A DNA stretch of 64,000 nt from Rahnella aquatilis CIP 78.65 = ATCC 33071 (GCF_000241955.1 NC_016818.1:4588001-4652000); one strand, 5' to 3'; counted from the stretch's first letter, positions 28,068 through 38,659 are shown. Notes: generated by a model from the letters alone, not told the origin. Program-made: numbers and translations.

Positions 28068-30248
28068 GTGTCGATAACCGCCACGGGCGGCGATATCACC
28101 GCTATCGGCAGCCAGATTAAAGCCGGGCTGGACGTGGCGCTGAACGCGGCAGACGACATCAGCCTGATTTCCTCGCAGAACACACAGTGGCTGGAAGGAG
28201 AAAACAGCAGCAGCGGCGGCGCGATAGGAATGGGCATCGGCATGGGCAAGGACGGTGCCGGGATTAACATCTCCGCCAGCGGCAACGCCTCCAGGGGCAG
28301 CGAGAGCGGTAACGGCACGCAGCATAACGAAACCACCATCGACGCGGGCAACCGCATCAGCATTAACAGCGGCGACGGCACAACGATTGCCGGTGCGCAG
28401 GTGAGCGGCAACAGCGTGGTGGCGGATATCGGCGGCGACCTGATCCTCAGCAGCCTGCAGGACAGCGACTATTACGACAGCAGCCAGCAGAGCATCAGCG
28501 GCGGGGCCAGCTTCTCCTTCGGCACCATGACCGGCTCCGGCAGCATCAGTGCCAGTCACGACGGCATGGACAGCGACTACAACTCGGTCACTGAGCAGTC
28601 CGGAATTTATGCCGGTGACGGCGGTTTTGATATCACGGTCGGCGGGCATACCCAGCTCGATGGCGCGGTAATTGCCAGCACAGGGTCGGCGGATAAAAAC
28701 CACCTTGATACCGGTACGCTGGGCTTCAGCGACATCGGCAATAAAGCGGAATACAGCACCGGACATCAGGGCGCGGGCATCAGCACCGGCGGAACTGTTG
28801 CAGAGAACTTTATCGGCAATATGGCGAACGGCGTTCTGGTCGGCGCAGGCGGTGAAGGTGAGGCATCAGGCACCACCAAAGCAGCGATTTCCGCAGGAAC
28901 CATCACCATCCGCGACAGGGAAAACCAGCAGCAGGACGTGGCTGATTTAAGCCGTGACGTGGAACATGCCAACGGCAGCATCAGCCCGATATTTGATAAG
29001 GAGAAGGAGCAGAAGCGGCTGGAAATCGCGCAGGCGCTGGGCGACGTAGGCAGCCAGGCGGCAGATATCGCCCGGACGGCGGGCGAGATTAAAGGGCTGG
29101 AAAAAGCGAAAGCTGCGCACCCGGAACTGAGTGGCAAAGCACTGCTGGAGACAAAAGAGTACAAAGACACCCAGAAACAGTACGGCACCGGCAGCGATAT
29201 CCAGCAAGGTATCAGCGCGGCAACGATGGCGCTTCAAGGGCTGGCGGGCGGTGATATGGCAGCAGCACTGGCAGGCGGTGCGGCACCGTATCTGGCAGAG
29301 CAAATCAAGAAACAGGTCGGCGAAGATAACGTTGCCGCCAATGCCATCGCCCACGCCATTGTCGGCGGTGTGATCGCAGAGCTTCAGGGACGTGACGCCG
29401 CAGCAGGCGCGGCAGGCGCAGCCACCGGTGAGCTAATCGCCCAGGTGCTTTATCCGGGCGTGAAGCATGAAGACCTGACGGAAACGGAAAAGCAGAAAGT
29501 CGTGGCACTGAGCACGCTGGCGGCCGGGCTGGCTGGCGGACTTGCCGGGGATGATACGGCGGGCGTTATTGCCGGTGCGCAGGGTGGGAAGAATGCGACG
29601 GAATACAATCACTTTAATCTGCCCTCAGGGATGATGGATTATATGGATACAGCAGGCTCGTGGAATCAGTTTGCGGTAGATAATAATCTCTCGCCCGAAC
29701 AGATACAGGCCGGGCTGGATAAAATAGCGAAAGGAGATTTGCCGGAAGGAGCGAATATCACCAAAGCGATAGTCGAAGGTTATCAGGATGGCGTATTAAC
29801 AGGCGCGGCGATATATCTGGGGCCTGCTGCTATGACAGGTAAAGCTATTGCCGGTGGGGTGCTGGCCTGGAGCGCAAACAGTGGTTATCAGTATTATGAC
29901 CTGGACCAGCCGGGTAATGAAAATAAGTCATGGGATTATAAAGCGAGTGCGGCATCATTCGCGGCCGGGATGCTGGCACCGGGGCGGGGAGTCATAGTGA
30001 ATACCAGTATCGGTATGGGTGGAGCCTGGTTCGCGGACGGGCTGGACGGTGCTTCACAGGCGGGAGCAGCCTTTGGTGGGTTGGCGGGTGGAACGTTTGG
30101 AAAATTGGCTCCTGTAGTTACAGATAGAGTGATAGGTAAAGATTTACCCGGTTTTATTTATGATTTTAGTGGTGGAATGATTTTTGAATTTACTAATGGA
30201 GCTATTAAGGATACATCAAAAAAAGATAATCAGCAGGTAGGGCAATGA
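28068..30248 (+). pseudogene. TpsA/CdiA-like exoprotein, C-terminal part with toxin-like end
   Basis: Open frame of 726 codons from a GTG; in-frame coding-like sequence extends back to about 28023 ([13 protein letters not shown]), so it is the continuation of the fragment before. It carries late hemagglutinin repeats (DITAIGSQIKAG, SISGGASFSFG), a conserved pretoxin region rich in Ala/Gly, then KNATEYN (about 29589-29609), which sits where VENN normally marks the start of a CdiA-CT module. The last 212 residues are Gly/Ala-rich and partly hydrophobic (GPAAMTGKAIAGGVLAW, GASQAGAAFGGLAGG) and are probably the delivered domain; no nuclease motif is seen. Its stop overlaps the next gene by four bases. 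It lacks its own secretion signal and could not be exported as it stands. Confidence 0.82.
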
Positions 30249-30511
30249 TGGCTAAATTCATCTTGAAATATAGTTTATTCTTTTTATACAGCTATTTTTT
30301 TTGCATAGCCTCACTGTTGCTGATTGGGTTGGCTATCTCAGGCGTATATTATTTTTCAAATGGAATATTTAACTTCTCGGTTTCGCAAGTAAAGAGAGCA
30401 TTATTTTTCGGATTTATTGGTGGCTCAGGAATTTCATTAGGCACGGTACTATTCAATACAATCGATTGGTACAACGCCCGTAAAAAGCCCCCAACCGATC
30501 CTAATGAATGA
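30245..30511 (+). CDS. Small membrane protein, candidate immunity protein for the TpsA C-terminal module
   Basis: An 88-residue protein with two or three hydrophobic helices (about residues 8-45 and 52-72) and a short polar tail. It overlaps the tpsA stop by four bases (ATGATG), the position and coupling typical of cdiI immunity genes. A membrane-located immunity protein would fit a toxin domain that acts on membranes, which agrees with the hydrophobic Gly-rich end of the upstream protein. No family recognised; AT-rich like most cdi immunity genes. Confidence 0.65.
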   Translation: MMAKFILKYSLFFLYSYFFCIASLLLIGLAISGVYYFSNGIFNFSVSQVKRALFFGFIGGSGISLGTVLFNTIDWYNARKKPPTDPNE

Positions 30512-30585
30512 CTTTCACAAACGCATATCTCGGTTGCCTGCGCCGGGATATTTTTCCGCTCACTCAGCAAGCCGGATCATCGTTA

Positions 30586-30767
30586 TGAACAACGACTCGG
30601 TCACTGAGCAATCTGGTATTTTTGCCGGTGACGGCGGCTTTGATATCACGGCAGGCGGGCATACGCAGCTTGATGGCGCGGTAATTGCCAGCACAGGTCC
30701 GGCGGATAAAAACAGCCTCGATACCGGTACGTTAGGCTTCAGCGATACCGGCAATAAAGCGGCAAGT
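30586..30767 (+). pseudogene. Orphan tpsA fragment, duplicate of an internal segment
   Basis: About 180 bp encoding [20 protein letters not shown] and onward to [10 protein letters not shown], nearly the same as codons at 28579-28750 of the upstream tpsA ([18 protein letters not shown] ... LGFSDIGNKA). No TPS domain, no C-terminal domain and no proper start. It looks like the leftover of recombination that swaps or stacks CdiA C-terminal modules. Confidence 0.85.
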
Positions 30768-30774
30768 GCAACAC

Positions 30775-30806
30775 CCAAAGCAGGGCAAACACCCTGCTTT
30801 GGTTTT
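30775..30806 (+). terminator. Intrinsic terminator at the end of the secretion locus
   Basis: Perfect 11-bp stem CCAAAGCAGGG / CCCTGCTTTGG with loop CAAACA, followed by TTTT. It lies between the orphan tpsA scrap and the convergent yigL. The stem shares CCAAAGCAG/CTGCTTTGG with the terminator at 24803. Confidence 0.88.
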
Positions 30807-30814
30807 AAAACAGA

Positions 30815-31624
30815 TCAGCGTTCTTCAGACAAATACATTTTACGCAGGTAATGCGGCACGGCATCGTCAGCATTGGAGCCGATGATTTCGGCATCCGGCA
30901 TGGCGGCTTTCAGACGTGGTAATGAACCGCTCATCAGACAACCTTTACCGGCCATCGTCAGCATTTCCAGGTCATTCAGACCATCACCAAAAGCGATGCA
31001 ATCTTTCAGCGAATAGCCCATCAGTTTGGAGACATATTCCAGCGCATGGCCTTTTGATACGCCGCCTGCCATCACTTCCAGACACACCGGCAGTGAGAAA
31101 CTGACGTTCACACGGTCGCCCCATCGCGCATTGATGGCTTCTTCAAGCGGCAGCAGTTTTTCGTGATCTTCACAGGTGAAATACACTTTGCAGATGCCGT
31201 CAGTTTCCAGCAGACCCGGTTCATACAGTTTGTATTTAAAAACGGATTCGCGGAAAAAATCATCCTGATCGGCACGGTCACGGTTCATGTACCAGTCATC
31301 GTTGCGATAAACGTTGGTCAGAATATCAGGATTGTTATGCATAATGCCGAACAGGTCTCTGGCGATGTCTTCATCCAGATTATGCGAGAAAATCAGATCC
31401 CCGTCGGTGTTATGCACACGCGCACCGTTGGAAGTGATCATGTACGCACTGATTTCCAGATTGTCGCGCATCTGCGCCACGTCGATATGGTGACGCCCGG
31501 TGGCGAACACGAAATGCACGCCGCGCTGCGTCAGCAGTTTCAGCGTCTCTTTGGCGAACGGGGTCAGGGTATGATCAGGTGATAGCAGCGTGCCATCTAA
31601 ATCGGAAGCAACAACATGGTACAT
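30815..31624 (-). CDS. yigL: HAD-family sugar/pyridoxal phosphatase YigL
   Basis: Cytoplasmic Cof-type HAD phosphatase, 269 residues. Motif I DLDGTLL (catalytic Asp8/Asp10), motif II SNGA, motif III Lys in SKGHALE, and motif [11 protein letters not shown] are all present. E. coli YigL dephosphorylates pyridoxal phosphate and glucose 6-phosphate and is induced during sugar-phosphate stress. Lies 48 bp after pldB on the same strand, the conserved pldB-yigL pair. Confidence 0.95.
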   Translation of the reverse strand: MYHVVASDLDGTLLSPDHTLTPFAKETLKLLTQRGVHFVFATGRHHIDVAQMRDNLEISAYMITSNGARVHNTDGDLIFSHNLDEDIARDLFGIMHNNPDILTNVYRNDDWYMNRDRADQDDFFRESVFKYKLYEPGLLETDGICKVYFTCEDHEKLLPLEEAINARWGDRVNVSFSLPVCLEVMAGGVSKGHALEYVSKLMGYSLKDCIAFGDGLNDLEMLTMAGKGCLMSGSLPRLKAAMPDAEIIGSNADDAVPHYLRKMYLSEER

Positions 31625-31672
31625 AGCGTTAGGTTCTAACCTCTGATGGAGTTGTGCGCGGCGAACCGCGGA

Positions 31673-32665
31673 TTAATTCTGTCGCGCAAAAAAGCGCATG
31701 ATAGCGTCCAGCGCCTGTGCCCTCAGGTCGTCCCGTTCAAACAGGATCTCATGGCGCGCGCCTTCAATGACCCGCGGTTTTTCCCCTTCACAAGGGTGCC
31801 CCGCAACAGCCATGGCCTGACAAAAAGCAAGGTGGGACCGGTTATCCACTACACGGTCTTCGCTCGCCTGCAATAACAGTACAGGAGTGGTGATTTTTTC
31901 AGCTTCTTTCAGGATATGCATCCCCGCCTCAATCCCTTCACGCACCCAGTGATAGGTTGGCCCGCCGACCTGCAACTCCGGGTAATCGGCATAAAATCGC
32001 AGATTACGGCGATAACGTTCACGGCTGTGTGTCAGGCGGTTGACCACAAAGGGTAATGGCCGCCAGTGGCCGGTACCGAGCGCATAACCGTCGCGGCGCA
32101 GCGGACGGTTCTCCGCCCAGTTGAGGATGCGGCGGGAAATCCAGCCCGGCATCGGCAAATAAATACCGGTCATCGGCGCGAGCAACGCCGCCGCATCAAA
32201 CTTGCCCGGATTCTTCGCCAGAAACAGCGCCAGAATTGCACCGCCCATGGAGTGTGCCAGCGCGAACTTTTTCACGTACTGACGTGGGGCAATCTCCAGC
32301 TGATAAAAACTTTCAAAATCTTCGACATAATCATCAAAGTGCTTCACGTGACCACAATGCGGATCGTCGAGCATTCGCCCGGAGCGCCCCTGACCACGGT
32401 GATCGACAATCATGACATCATAGCCGCAATGGAATAAATCGTAGGCCACTTCAGGATATTTTACGTAGCTTTCTATACGCCCCGGTGACACCACGATGAC
32501 TTTATCATGCGCGGGGGAACAGAACCGGACGTAGCGGATCGGGACATCGTCAACGCCACTAAACTCGCCTTCTTCGCGCGTACGCCAGAAATCCAGCAAA
32601 GGTCCGGTCGCAAAGGCGGAAAACTCCTTCTCTCGTGTTAACCACTTCGCAAAATTCACAGGCAT
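31673..32665 (-). CDS. pldB: Lysophospholipase L2 PldB
   Basis: Alpha/beta hydrolase of 330 residues that removes the acyl chain from lysophospholipids at the inner membrane. The nucleophile elbow is AHSMGGA, the Asp is in LLLQASEDRVVD and the His in EGARHEILFE. Start at 32665 (MPVNFAKWLTRE). In an operon with yigL, divergent from rhtB. Confidence 0.94.
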   Translation of the reverse strand: MPVNFAKWLTREKEFSAFATGPLLDFWRTREEGEFSGVDDVPIRYVRFCSPAHDKVIVVSPGRIESYVKYPEVAYDLFHCGYDVMIVDHRGQGRSGRMLDDPHCGHVKHFDDYVEDFESFYQLEIAPRQYVKKFALAHSMGGAILALFLAKNPGKFDAAALLAPMTGIYLPMPGWISRRILNWAENRPLRRDGYALGTGHWRPLPFVVNRLTHSRERYRRNLRFYADYPELQVGGPTYHWVREGIEAGMHILKEAEKITTPVLLLQASEDRVVDNRSHLAFCQAMAVAGHPCEGEKPRVIEGARHEILFERDDLRAQALDAIMRFFARQN

Positions 32666-32786
32666 TCAATGATCCAACGTCGTCAGGCAGGGAGGAGGAA
32701 AGTGTTATTTGTGAGCTATAGCGCAATTATAAACATTGGCGTATTGTGCCATAAAACAACATAAAACGTATTCAGGGAGTCTCGCA

Positions 32787-33407
32787 ATGACACTGGACTG
32801 GTGGTTAACCTACCTGCTCACCACTTCTATCTTAAGTTTATCCCCTGGCTCCGGTGCCATTAACACGATGAGTACCGGCATCAGCCACGGCTATCGCGGG
32901 GCGGTAGCGTCAATCGCCGGGTTACAGCTCGGTTTATCCATCCACATCGTGCTGGTCGGTATCGGGCTGGGTGCGCTGATCTCATCATCGCTGATGGCCT
33001 TTGAAATTCTCAAATGGCTGGGTGCGGCGTACTTAATCTGGCTGGGTATTTGCCAGTGGCGCTCTGCCGGTGCGATTGACCTGAACGCGCTCGCCAGCAG
33101 TATGCCGCGTCGCCGTTTATTCAAACGCGCGATTCTGGTGAACCTGACCAATCCAAAAAGTATTGTTTTTCTCGCCGCGTTATTCCCGCAGTTTATCATT
33201 GCGCACCAACCTCAGGCTGCACAATACGTGGTACTCGGCGTCACTACCGTCGTTGTCGATATCATTGTGATGATCGGCTACGCCACGCTGGCCACCCGCA
33301 TCGCCGGTTGGGTGAAAGCCCCGAAACAGATGCAGTTGCTGAACCGCATCTTCGGCTCGCTGTTTATGCTGGTGGGCGTCTTGCTGGCCAGTGCCAGGAA
33401 GGTTTGA
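32787..33407 (+). CDS. rhtB: Homoserine/homoserine lactone exporter RhtB
   Basis: LysE/RhtB-type inner-membrane exporter, 206 residues and about six helices, pumping out homoserine, homoserine lactone and possibly threonine. Family motif [11 protein letters not shown] near the N-terminus and [18 protein letters not shown] in the middle. Start set at 32787 ([11 protein letters not shown]), which matches E. coli RhtB and has AGGGAG upstream; the frame opens 17 codons earlier. Confidence 0.95.
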   Translation: MTLDWWLTYLLTTSILSLSPGSGAINTMSTGISHGYRGAVASIAGLQLGLSIHIVLVGIGLGALISSSLMAFEILKWLGAAYLIWLGICQWRSAGAIDLNALASSMPRRRLFKRAILVNLTNPKSIVFLAALFPQFIIAHQPQAAQYVVLGVTTVVVDIIVMIGYATLATRIAGWVKAPKQMQLLNRIFGSLFMLVGVLLASARKV

Positions 33408-33420
33408 TTCCTCCGAATGC

Positions 33421-33452
33421 AAAAAGGGCCCGGCATACACCGGACCCTTTTT
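33421..33452. terminator. Bidirectional terminator between rhtB and rhtC
   Basis: Hairpin AAAAAGGGCCCGG / CCGGACCCTTTTTT with one mismatch and loop CATACA; A-run on one side and T-run on the other serve both convergent genes. Confidence 0.88.
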
Positions 33453-33471
33453 TATTAACGGGCTACTTCGC

Positions 33472-34089
33472 TCAGCGGTTGATGATTAAAGCAACACCAA
33501 AGCCTGCAAACACTACACCCGCCACGCCATCAATCCATTTCGCTAAACGCTGATAACCGCGGCGCATTTTTGGCAGCGCGAAGACCAGCGCCACTAATGA
33601 GAACCAGGCCAGGGTTTCAACGACAATCAGCAGGAATATGCCCAGACGTTCGCCACCGCTGACGCTGTCGCCCACGAACATCGAGAACACGCTGCCGAAG
33701 TAAATCACGGCTTTCGGGTTAGAAAGATTGGTCAGCAGCCCGCGCATAAAGGTGCGGCCACGGGCAGGCAGTGCCACCGGTGTTTCATCGCCATTCAGCT
33801 TTTTAGCCCGCGCTGATTTCATCAACTGCCAGCCCATCCAGCACAGATACAATCCGCCACCGATGGTGATAATCTGATGCAGCCACGCCATTTTCTGCAG
33901 AATCAAATGTAACCCCATCAGCGCAACGGCTGCCCACACCAGTACACCCAGCGTAATACCAATCACACCCATCATGGCTTCTTTCCGCGACCGGCTGGCG
34001 GCGGTCTGTGAGACAAAGAAGAAGTCCGGCCCCGGACTCATCAGCGCGATCAAATGAACCATCGCCACCGTCAGGAATAGCATCAGCAT
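33472..34089 (-). CDS. rhtC: Threonine exporter RhtC
   Basis: LysE/RhtB-family exporter of 205 residues. N-terminus MLMLFLTVAMVHLIALMSPG matches E. coli RhtC, followed by PDFFFVSQTA and later LLTNLSNPKAVIYFGSVFS. About six membrane helices. Lies downstream of recQ on the minus strand and convergent with rhtB, as in E. coli. Confidence 0.95.
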   Translation of the reverse strand: MLMLFLTVAMVHLIALMSPGPDFFFVSQTAASRSRKEAMMGVIGITLGVLVWAAVALMGLHLILQKMAWLHQIITIGGGLYLCWMGWQLMKSARAKKLNGDETPVALPARGRTFMRGLLTNLSNPKAVIYFGSVFSMFVGDSVSGGERLGIFLLIVVETLAWFSLVALVFALPKMRRGYQRLAKWIDGVAGVVFAGFGVALIINR

Positions 34090-34126
34090 GATTAACTCTC
34101 TGTGTTATGTGTAGGAAACAAAATTC

Positions 34127-35959
34127 TTATTCGTCGCCGTTATCGATGTGATCGCGGATCATCGCCATAAATGGCCGGCCGAATTTCTCCAGCTTACGCT
34201 GACCAACGCCGGTGATGTCCAGCAAATCGCTGGCGCTGACGGGCAGATGTTCAGCCATTTCCAGCAACGTGGTGTCGTTAAATACGACATACGGCGGCAC
34301 ATTGTTGTCATCCGCCAGTGACTTACGCAATTTGCGCAATTTGGCGAACAGCTTGCGATCGTAATTCCCGCCGTACGTTTTCTGGCTGGCACTGCTTTTA
34401 ATCTTCAGCGTCTGAATACGCGGCACTGCCAGTTGTAACGGGATTTCACCACGCAATACCGGGCGCGCCGATTCCGTGAGTTGTAACGCCGAGTGCATGG
34501 CAATATTTTGTGTAATCAGCCCGAGATGGATCAGCTGACGCACCACGCTGGTCCAGTGTTCATTGCTGTGTTCTTTGCCGATGCCGTATACAGTCAGCTT
34601 GTCGTGGCCGTATTCGCGGATACGCTGGTTGTTGGAACCGCGCAGCACTTCAACGACATAGCCTAAGCCAAAGCGTTGCCCGACGCGCGCGACCACTGAC
34701 AGCGCCTTTTGCGCATCCAGTAAGCCATCGTAGCGTTTTGGCGGGTCAAGGCAGACGTCACAGTTACCGCAGGCGTTCTGTTTACCTTCACCGAAGTAAT
34801 TGAGCAGCACCAGACGGCGGCAGGTTTGCGCTTCCGCAAAGGCATTCATGGCATTCAGTTTGTGGCGTTCAACATCCTGTTGCGCGCCCGCCGGTTTCTC
34901 TTCCAGACAGCGGCGCAGCCACGCCATATCGGCCGGATCGTAAAGCAGTACCGCTTCGGCAGGCAGGCCGTCACGCCCTGCCCGGCCCGTTTCCTGATAA
35001 TAAGACTCGATGGTCCGCGGAATGTCGAAGTGCACCACAAAACGCACGTTAGGTTTGTTGATGCCCATCCCGAAGGCCACGGTGGCGACCACAATTTGCA
35101 GGTCGTCACGCTGGAAACCTTCCTGCACGCGGGCACGGGTGTCGTTATCCAGCCCGGCGTGATACGCGCCGACGCTCAGCCCGCGACTTTGCAGGCGGGC
35201 AGCAGTGTCTTCCACTTTGGCACGGCTGTTACAGTAAATAATGCCGCTTTTGCCGCGCTGATCCTGCACGAAGCGGATCAGCTGATCGAGCGGTTTAAAT
35301 TTTTCCACCAGCGTGTAGCGGATATTCGGGCGATCAAAACTGCTGACCTGAATCAGCGGGTCGTTCAGCTCCAGCAGGCGGACAATGTCATTACGGGTGG
35401 CTTCGTCGGCGGTCGCAGTCAGGGCGATCACCGGCAGTTGCGGATAACGCAGTTTCAACTGGCCGAGCGCGCGATATTCCGGGCGGAAATCGTGGCCCCA
35501 TTGAGAAATACAGTGGGCTTCATCGACGGCAAGCATCGCCGGATTCCACTGTTGCAGTTGTTCGAGAAAATCGCCCATCATCAGACGTTCCGGCGCGATA
35601 TACAGCATTTTGATACGTCCCGCGCGACAACCGGCCATGACGTCAAGCTGTTGCTCACGGGTTTGCGTTGAGTTCAGGCAACCGGCTTCCACACCCGCCG
35701 CCATCAGTTGATCCACCTGATCTTTCATCAGCGAGATGAGCGGTGAAACGACCAGCGTCAGGCCGTCCATCACCAGCGCGGGAATTTGATAGCACAGCGA
35801 TTTACCGCCGCCTGTTGGCATCACTACCAGACAATCCCGGCCAGAAATGGCGGTATTGATGATAGTTTGCTGGCCTGGTCTGAATTGCTGATAACCGAAG
35901 GTATCGCGTAATACCTGATGAGCCAGCTCTTCTTTGTTTATCACTGCCGCCGTAGACAC
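34127..35959 (-). CDS. recQ: ATP-dependent DNA helicase RecQ
   Basis: 3'-5' superfamily 2 helicase of 610 residues used in recombination and fork repair. Walker [13 protein letters not shown] box ([14 protein letters not shown]), helicase motif [12 protein letters not shown], the zinc-binding cysteines (C..C in CGNCDVCLD), winged-helix and a C-terminal HRDC domain. All key residues are present. Followed by rhtC 37 bp away and preceded by pldA. Confidence 0.97.
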   Translation of the reverse strand: MSTAAVINKEELAHQVLRDTFGYQQFRPGQQTIINTAISGRDCLVVMPTGGGKSLCYQIPALVMDGLTLVVSPLISLMKDQVDQLMAAGVEAGCLNSTQTREQQLDVMAGCRAGRIKMLYIAPERLMMGDFLEQLQQWNPAMLAVDEAHCISQWGHDFRPEYRALGQLKLRYPQLPVIALTATADEATRNDIVRLLELNDPLIQVSSFDRPNIRYTLVEKFKPLDQLIRFVQDQRGKSGIIYCNSRAKVEDTAARLQSRGLSVGAYHAGLDNDTRARVQEGFQRDDLQIVVATVAFGMGINKPNVRFVVHFDIPRTIESYYQETGRAGRDGLPAEAVLLYDPADMAWLRRCLEEKPAGAQQDVERHKLNAMNAFAEAQTCRRLVLLNYFGEGKQNACGNCDVCLDPPKRYDGLLDAQKALSVVARVGQRFGLGYVVEVLRGSNNQRIREYGHDKLTVYGIGKEHSNEHWTSVVRQLIHLGLITQNIAMHSALQLTESARPVLRGEIPLQLAVPRIQTLKIKSSASQKTYGGNYDRKLFAKLRKLRKSLADDNNVPPYVVFNDTTLLEMAEHLPVSASDLLDITGVGQRKLEKFGRPFMAMIRDHIDNGDE

Positions 35960-36089
35960 TCAATTCCCCAACTGTTCAAACCACCCGGCTAAACCCGAAA
36001 GCCGCCGGGGCTGTACTGCATCGACATCGACTATACTCTGCATAATTACGGATGCAGCCAACGCAAGTGCAACCCGAAGTATGGCGCAA

Positions 36090-36968
36090 TTACATGATGT
36101 CGTTAAGCATAATACCTACACCGATACGGGTCTGCTTATGGTTATAGTCGATCAATGACTCGCCGTAACCACTGAATACCTGAGTATAGAAGCGAACCTG
36201 TTTAGAAATCGGATAGCTCCAGCCGGTGGTCGCACCGCCGTAACCGGTATTCCAGTTGTAACGACTTTCCACGCTGAACACGCTGTCACCCCACGCATAA
36301 CCGACTTTCAGACGGTAATAGCCCATGTACTTGGTGATGTCCGGGTTGTCGTCATTTTCATCGCTTTCAGGAATGCGATACCAGGGTTTGAGATCAACCT
36401 GCCAGTTGCCATGTTGCGCCATGAAACGGGCATACACCCGGTTCCAGCTACGGGATGTCGGATCGGAACGGCCGTTAGACTGGTGGCTGACGCCATATTC
36501 CGCTTCGCGTAACGTCCAGCCGAGGAAATCATAATCCGTCGCCCAGGCCAGGAAAAGTTGTGGCTCGTAGTTGGTCTCACGAAATGGTGAAGACTGTCCG
36601 CTGTTGGAAAGCTGCCAGAATGATTTTTGCGTGTAAGACGCGCCGAGCACCGAGTTATCTCCGGCCAGGCCACGCCATAACGGGAACGCCAGGCTGAGCT
36701 GGAACTCGACTTCATCATGACGTGCTTTATCCGCCCAGTCGTATGACTGAATGGCTTTCTTGTTGATATTGCTGGTATCAGTATAAATCAGGTAGTTCGG
36801 TTCGTAAGGATATAACGTGAACGGGTTGTCGTGCTCCTGCAACATATTCGCAATAATACTCCCGCGTACCGCAGGTTTATCATGCACTTCCTGCACAGTG
36901 GCCTCTGCGGCATGTCCCAGTATTGGCATCGCCAGCATGGCGGCTCCGACAGCCCAATTTTTACGCAT
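36090..36968 (-). CDS. pldA: Outer-membrane phospholipase A PldA
   Basis: Calcium-dependent phospholipase A1/A2 in the outer membrane, active as a dimer when phospholipids reach the outer leaflet. 292 residues: signal peptide ending at GHA (residue 20), catalytic His162 and Ser164 in SHQSNG and Asn176 in SWNR, then a 12-strand barrel. The Ca-binding and catalytic pattern is intact. Monocistronic by its spacing from recQ. Confidence 0.95.
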   Translation of the reverse strand: MRKNWAVGAAMLAMPILGHAAEATVQEVHDKPAVRGSIIANMLQEHDNPFTLYPYEPNYLIYTDTSNINKKAIQSYDWADKARHDEVEFQLSLAFPLWRGLAGDNSVLGASYTQKSFWQLSNSGQSSPFRETNYEPQLFLAWATDYDFLGWTLREAEYGVSHQSNGRSDPTSRSWNRVYARFMAQHGNWQVDLKPWYRIPESDENDDNPDITKYMGYYRLKVGYAWGDSVFSVESRYNWNTGYGGATTGWSYPISKQVRFYTQVFSGYGESLIDYNHKQTRIGVGIMLNDIM

Positions 36969-37222
36969 TATTCCTTACCCTCACCCTAAAGTTATCGATT
37001 AATTATTTTTGAAAATATGCCGTCTGCCCGGCCAACCCTGCGCTGACTAAAATCCGCAAATCTCAAAGCAGGGCATTTTACACACAAATACATTTCTACA
37101 TGAGTACTGAATACATTTATCCTTCGCTGTGTAGAAATCCTGCTTGCCCGCACCTAAAATCAACACTTCGTTAACTTTTTCGGCGAACATACTGTCCACT
37201 CGTTTTCGTCAGGAATTCATTC

Positions 37223-37705
37223 ATGTCTGCTTCATCTCTCAGCCACGAGGCTGCCCTGCAACTGATCGGCAATATCTTCGTTTATGATATGCCGTTTAAC
37301 CGTGAACTGGGCCTCGAGCTGAAACGCCTCGACTGCGATTATGCTGAGCTCAAATTCACCAATCAGACCCGGCTGGTGGGTAACGCGGCGCAAAAAATTT
37401 TACACGGCGGCGTGATTGCTGCGGTGCTGGATGTCGCCGCCGGTCTGGTTTGTGTGACCAGTTCACTGATCCGCCGTGACAAACCTGATCACCCGCTGCT
37501 GGAAGCCGAAATGCGTCAGCGTTTATCCAGAATGGGCACCATCGATTTACGCGTTGATTACCTGCGTCCGGGCCGTGGCGAGTATTTTATTGCCTCGGCC
37601 AGCCTGATCCGTGCCGGGAATAAAGTCTCCGTGGCGCGCGTGGATTTGCACAACGACACGGGAATTCACATTGCGACCACCACGGCGACGTATATGGTGG
37701 GCTGA
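37223..37705 (+). CDS. yigI: YigI family hotdog thioesterase
   Basis: PaaI-type single hotdog protein of 160 residues. [14 protein letters not shown] is the characteristic active-site segment with the conserved Asp. E. coli YigI has been described as a medium/long-chain acyl-CoA thioesterase. Divergent from pldA across 254 bp and 48 bp before rarD. Confidence 0.9.
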   Translation: MSASSLSHEAALQLIGNIFVYDMPFNRELGLELKRLDCDYAELKFTNQTRLVGNAAQKILHGGVIAAVLDVAAGLVCVTSSLIRRDKPDHPLLEAEMRQRLSRMGTIDLRVDYLRPGRGEYFIASASLIRAGNKVSVARVDLHNDTGIHIATTTATYMVG

Positions 37706-37753
37706 GTTCAGGTAAACTCCGCTTCTTTTGTTACTCTTTTTTCAGGTATCCAC

Positions 37754-38659
37754 ATGGACGCACAACGTACCCGGCAAGGTGTTATTTTTGCCTTTATCGC
37801 CTATCTGATCTGGGGGATCGCGCCGGCGTATTTCAAACTCATCAAACAGGTGCCGGCGGATGAAATTCTCACTCACCGGGTGATCTGGTCATTCTTCTTC
37901 ATGTTAGTACTGCTGTCCGTCAGCCGCAGCTGGGGAGATGTCTGTCAGGTATTCACACAACCTAAGAAAGTCGGCATGTTACTGATTACCGCCCTGCTTG
38001 TCGGTGGGAACTGGCTGATTTTCATCTGGGCGATTAATCATAATCACATTCTGGAAGCGAGCCTTGGCTACTTTATCAATCCGCTGGTAAATGTGGTGCT
38101 CGGCATGCTGTTTTTGCGTGAAAGATTCCGAAGTTTGCAATGGTTTGCCGTGGCGCTGGCTTTCGCCGGGGTACTGGTACAGGTCTGGGTATTTGGTTCC
38201 GTGCCGGTCATCGCCATCGGGCTGTCCCTGACGTTCGCCTTTTACGGCCTGCTGCGTAAAAAAATTGGCGTGGATTCGCAAACCGGGATGCTGATTGAAA
38301 CCCTCTGGCTGCTGCCGGTCGCCGGGATTTATCTGTTCTTTATTGCCCGCAGCCCGACCAGCAATCTGGCCGCGAATCCGTGGTCTCTGGATCTGCTGCT
38401 GATGGCGGCCGGGATTATTACCACCATTCCGCTACTGTTCTTTACCGCCGCTGCTGCCCGGCTGAAGCTGTCCACGCTGGGCTTTTTCCAGTATCTCGGC
38501 CCAACGCTGATGTTCCTGCTGGCCGTGGTGTTTTACGGTGAAACCGTCAACGCCTCACAACTTATCACCTTCGGCTTTATCTGGGTGGGTTTGCTGTGCT
38601 TTATCAGCGATGCGCTCTATACACAGGGGCGTTTAAGACGAGGAAGACGCGCTGCGTGA
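37754..38659 (+). CDS. rarD: EamA-family transporter RarD
   Basis: Drug/metabolite-superfamily membrane protein, 301 residues and ten predicted helices (two EamA repeats), typical of RarD (chloramphenicol-sensitive protein family). Shows GYFINPLVNVVLGMLFLRE and FFQYLGPTLMFLLAV. Substrate unknown. Its 3' end overlaps the convergent AbrB-family gene by 27 bp. Confidence 0.92.
   Translation: MDAQRTRQGVIFAFIAYLIWGIAPAYFKLIKQVPADEILTHRVIWSFFFMLVLLSVSRSWGDVCQVFTQPKKVGMLLITALLVGGNWLIFIWAINHNHILEASLGYFINPLVNVVLGMLFLRERFRSLQWFAVALAFAGVLVQVWVFGSVPVIAIGLSLTFAFYGLLRKKIGVDSQTGMLIETLWLLPVAGIYLFFIARSPTSNLAANPWSLDLLLMAAGIITTIPLLFFTAAAARLKLSTLGFFQYLGPTLMFLLAVVFYGETVNASQLITFGFIWVGLLCFISDALYTQGRLRRGRRAA

Noticed and set aside
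27900..28766. 288-codon minus-strand frame across the tpsA join
   Set aside because: Antisense of repeat-rich tpsA with low-complexity Ala/Val composition; no start signal.
34826..35671. 281-codon plus-strand frame inside recQ
   Set aside because: Exactly antisense to conserved RecQ motifs, so an artefact of codon bias.
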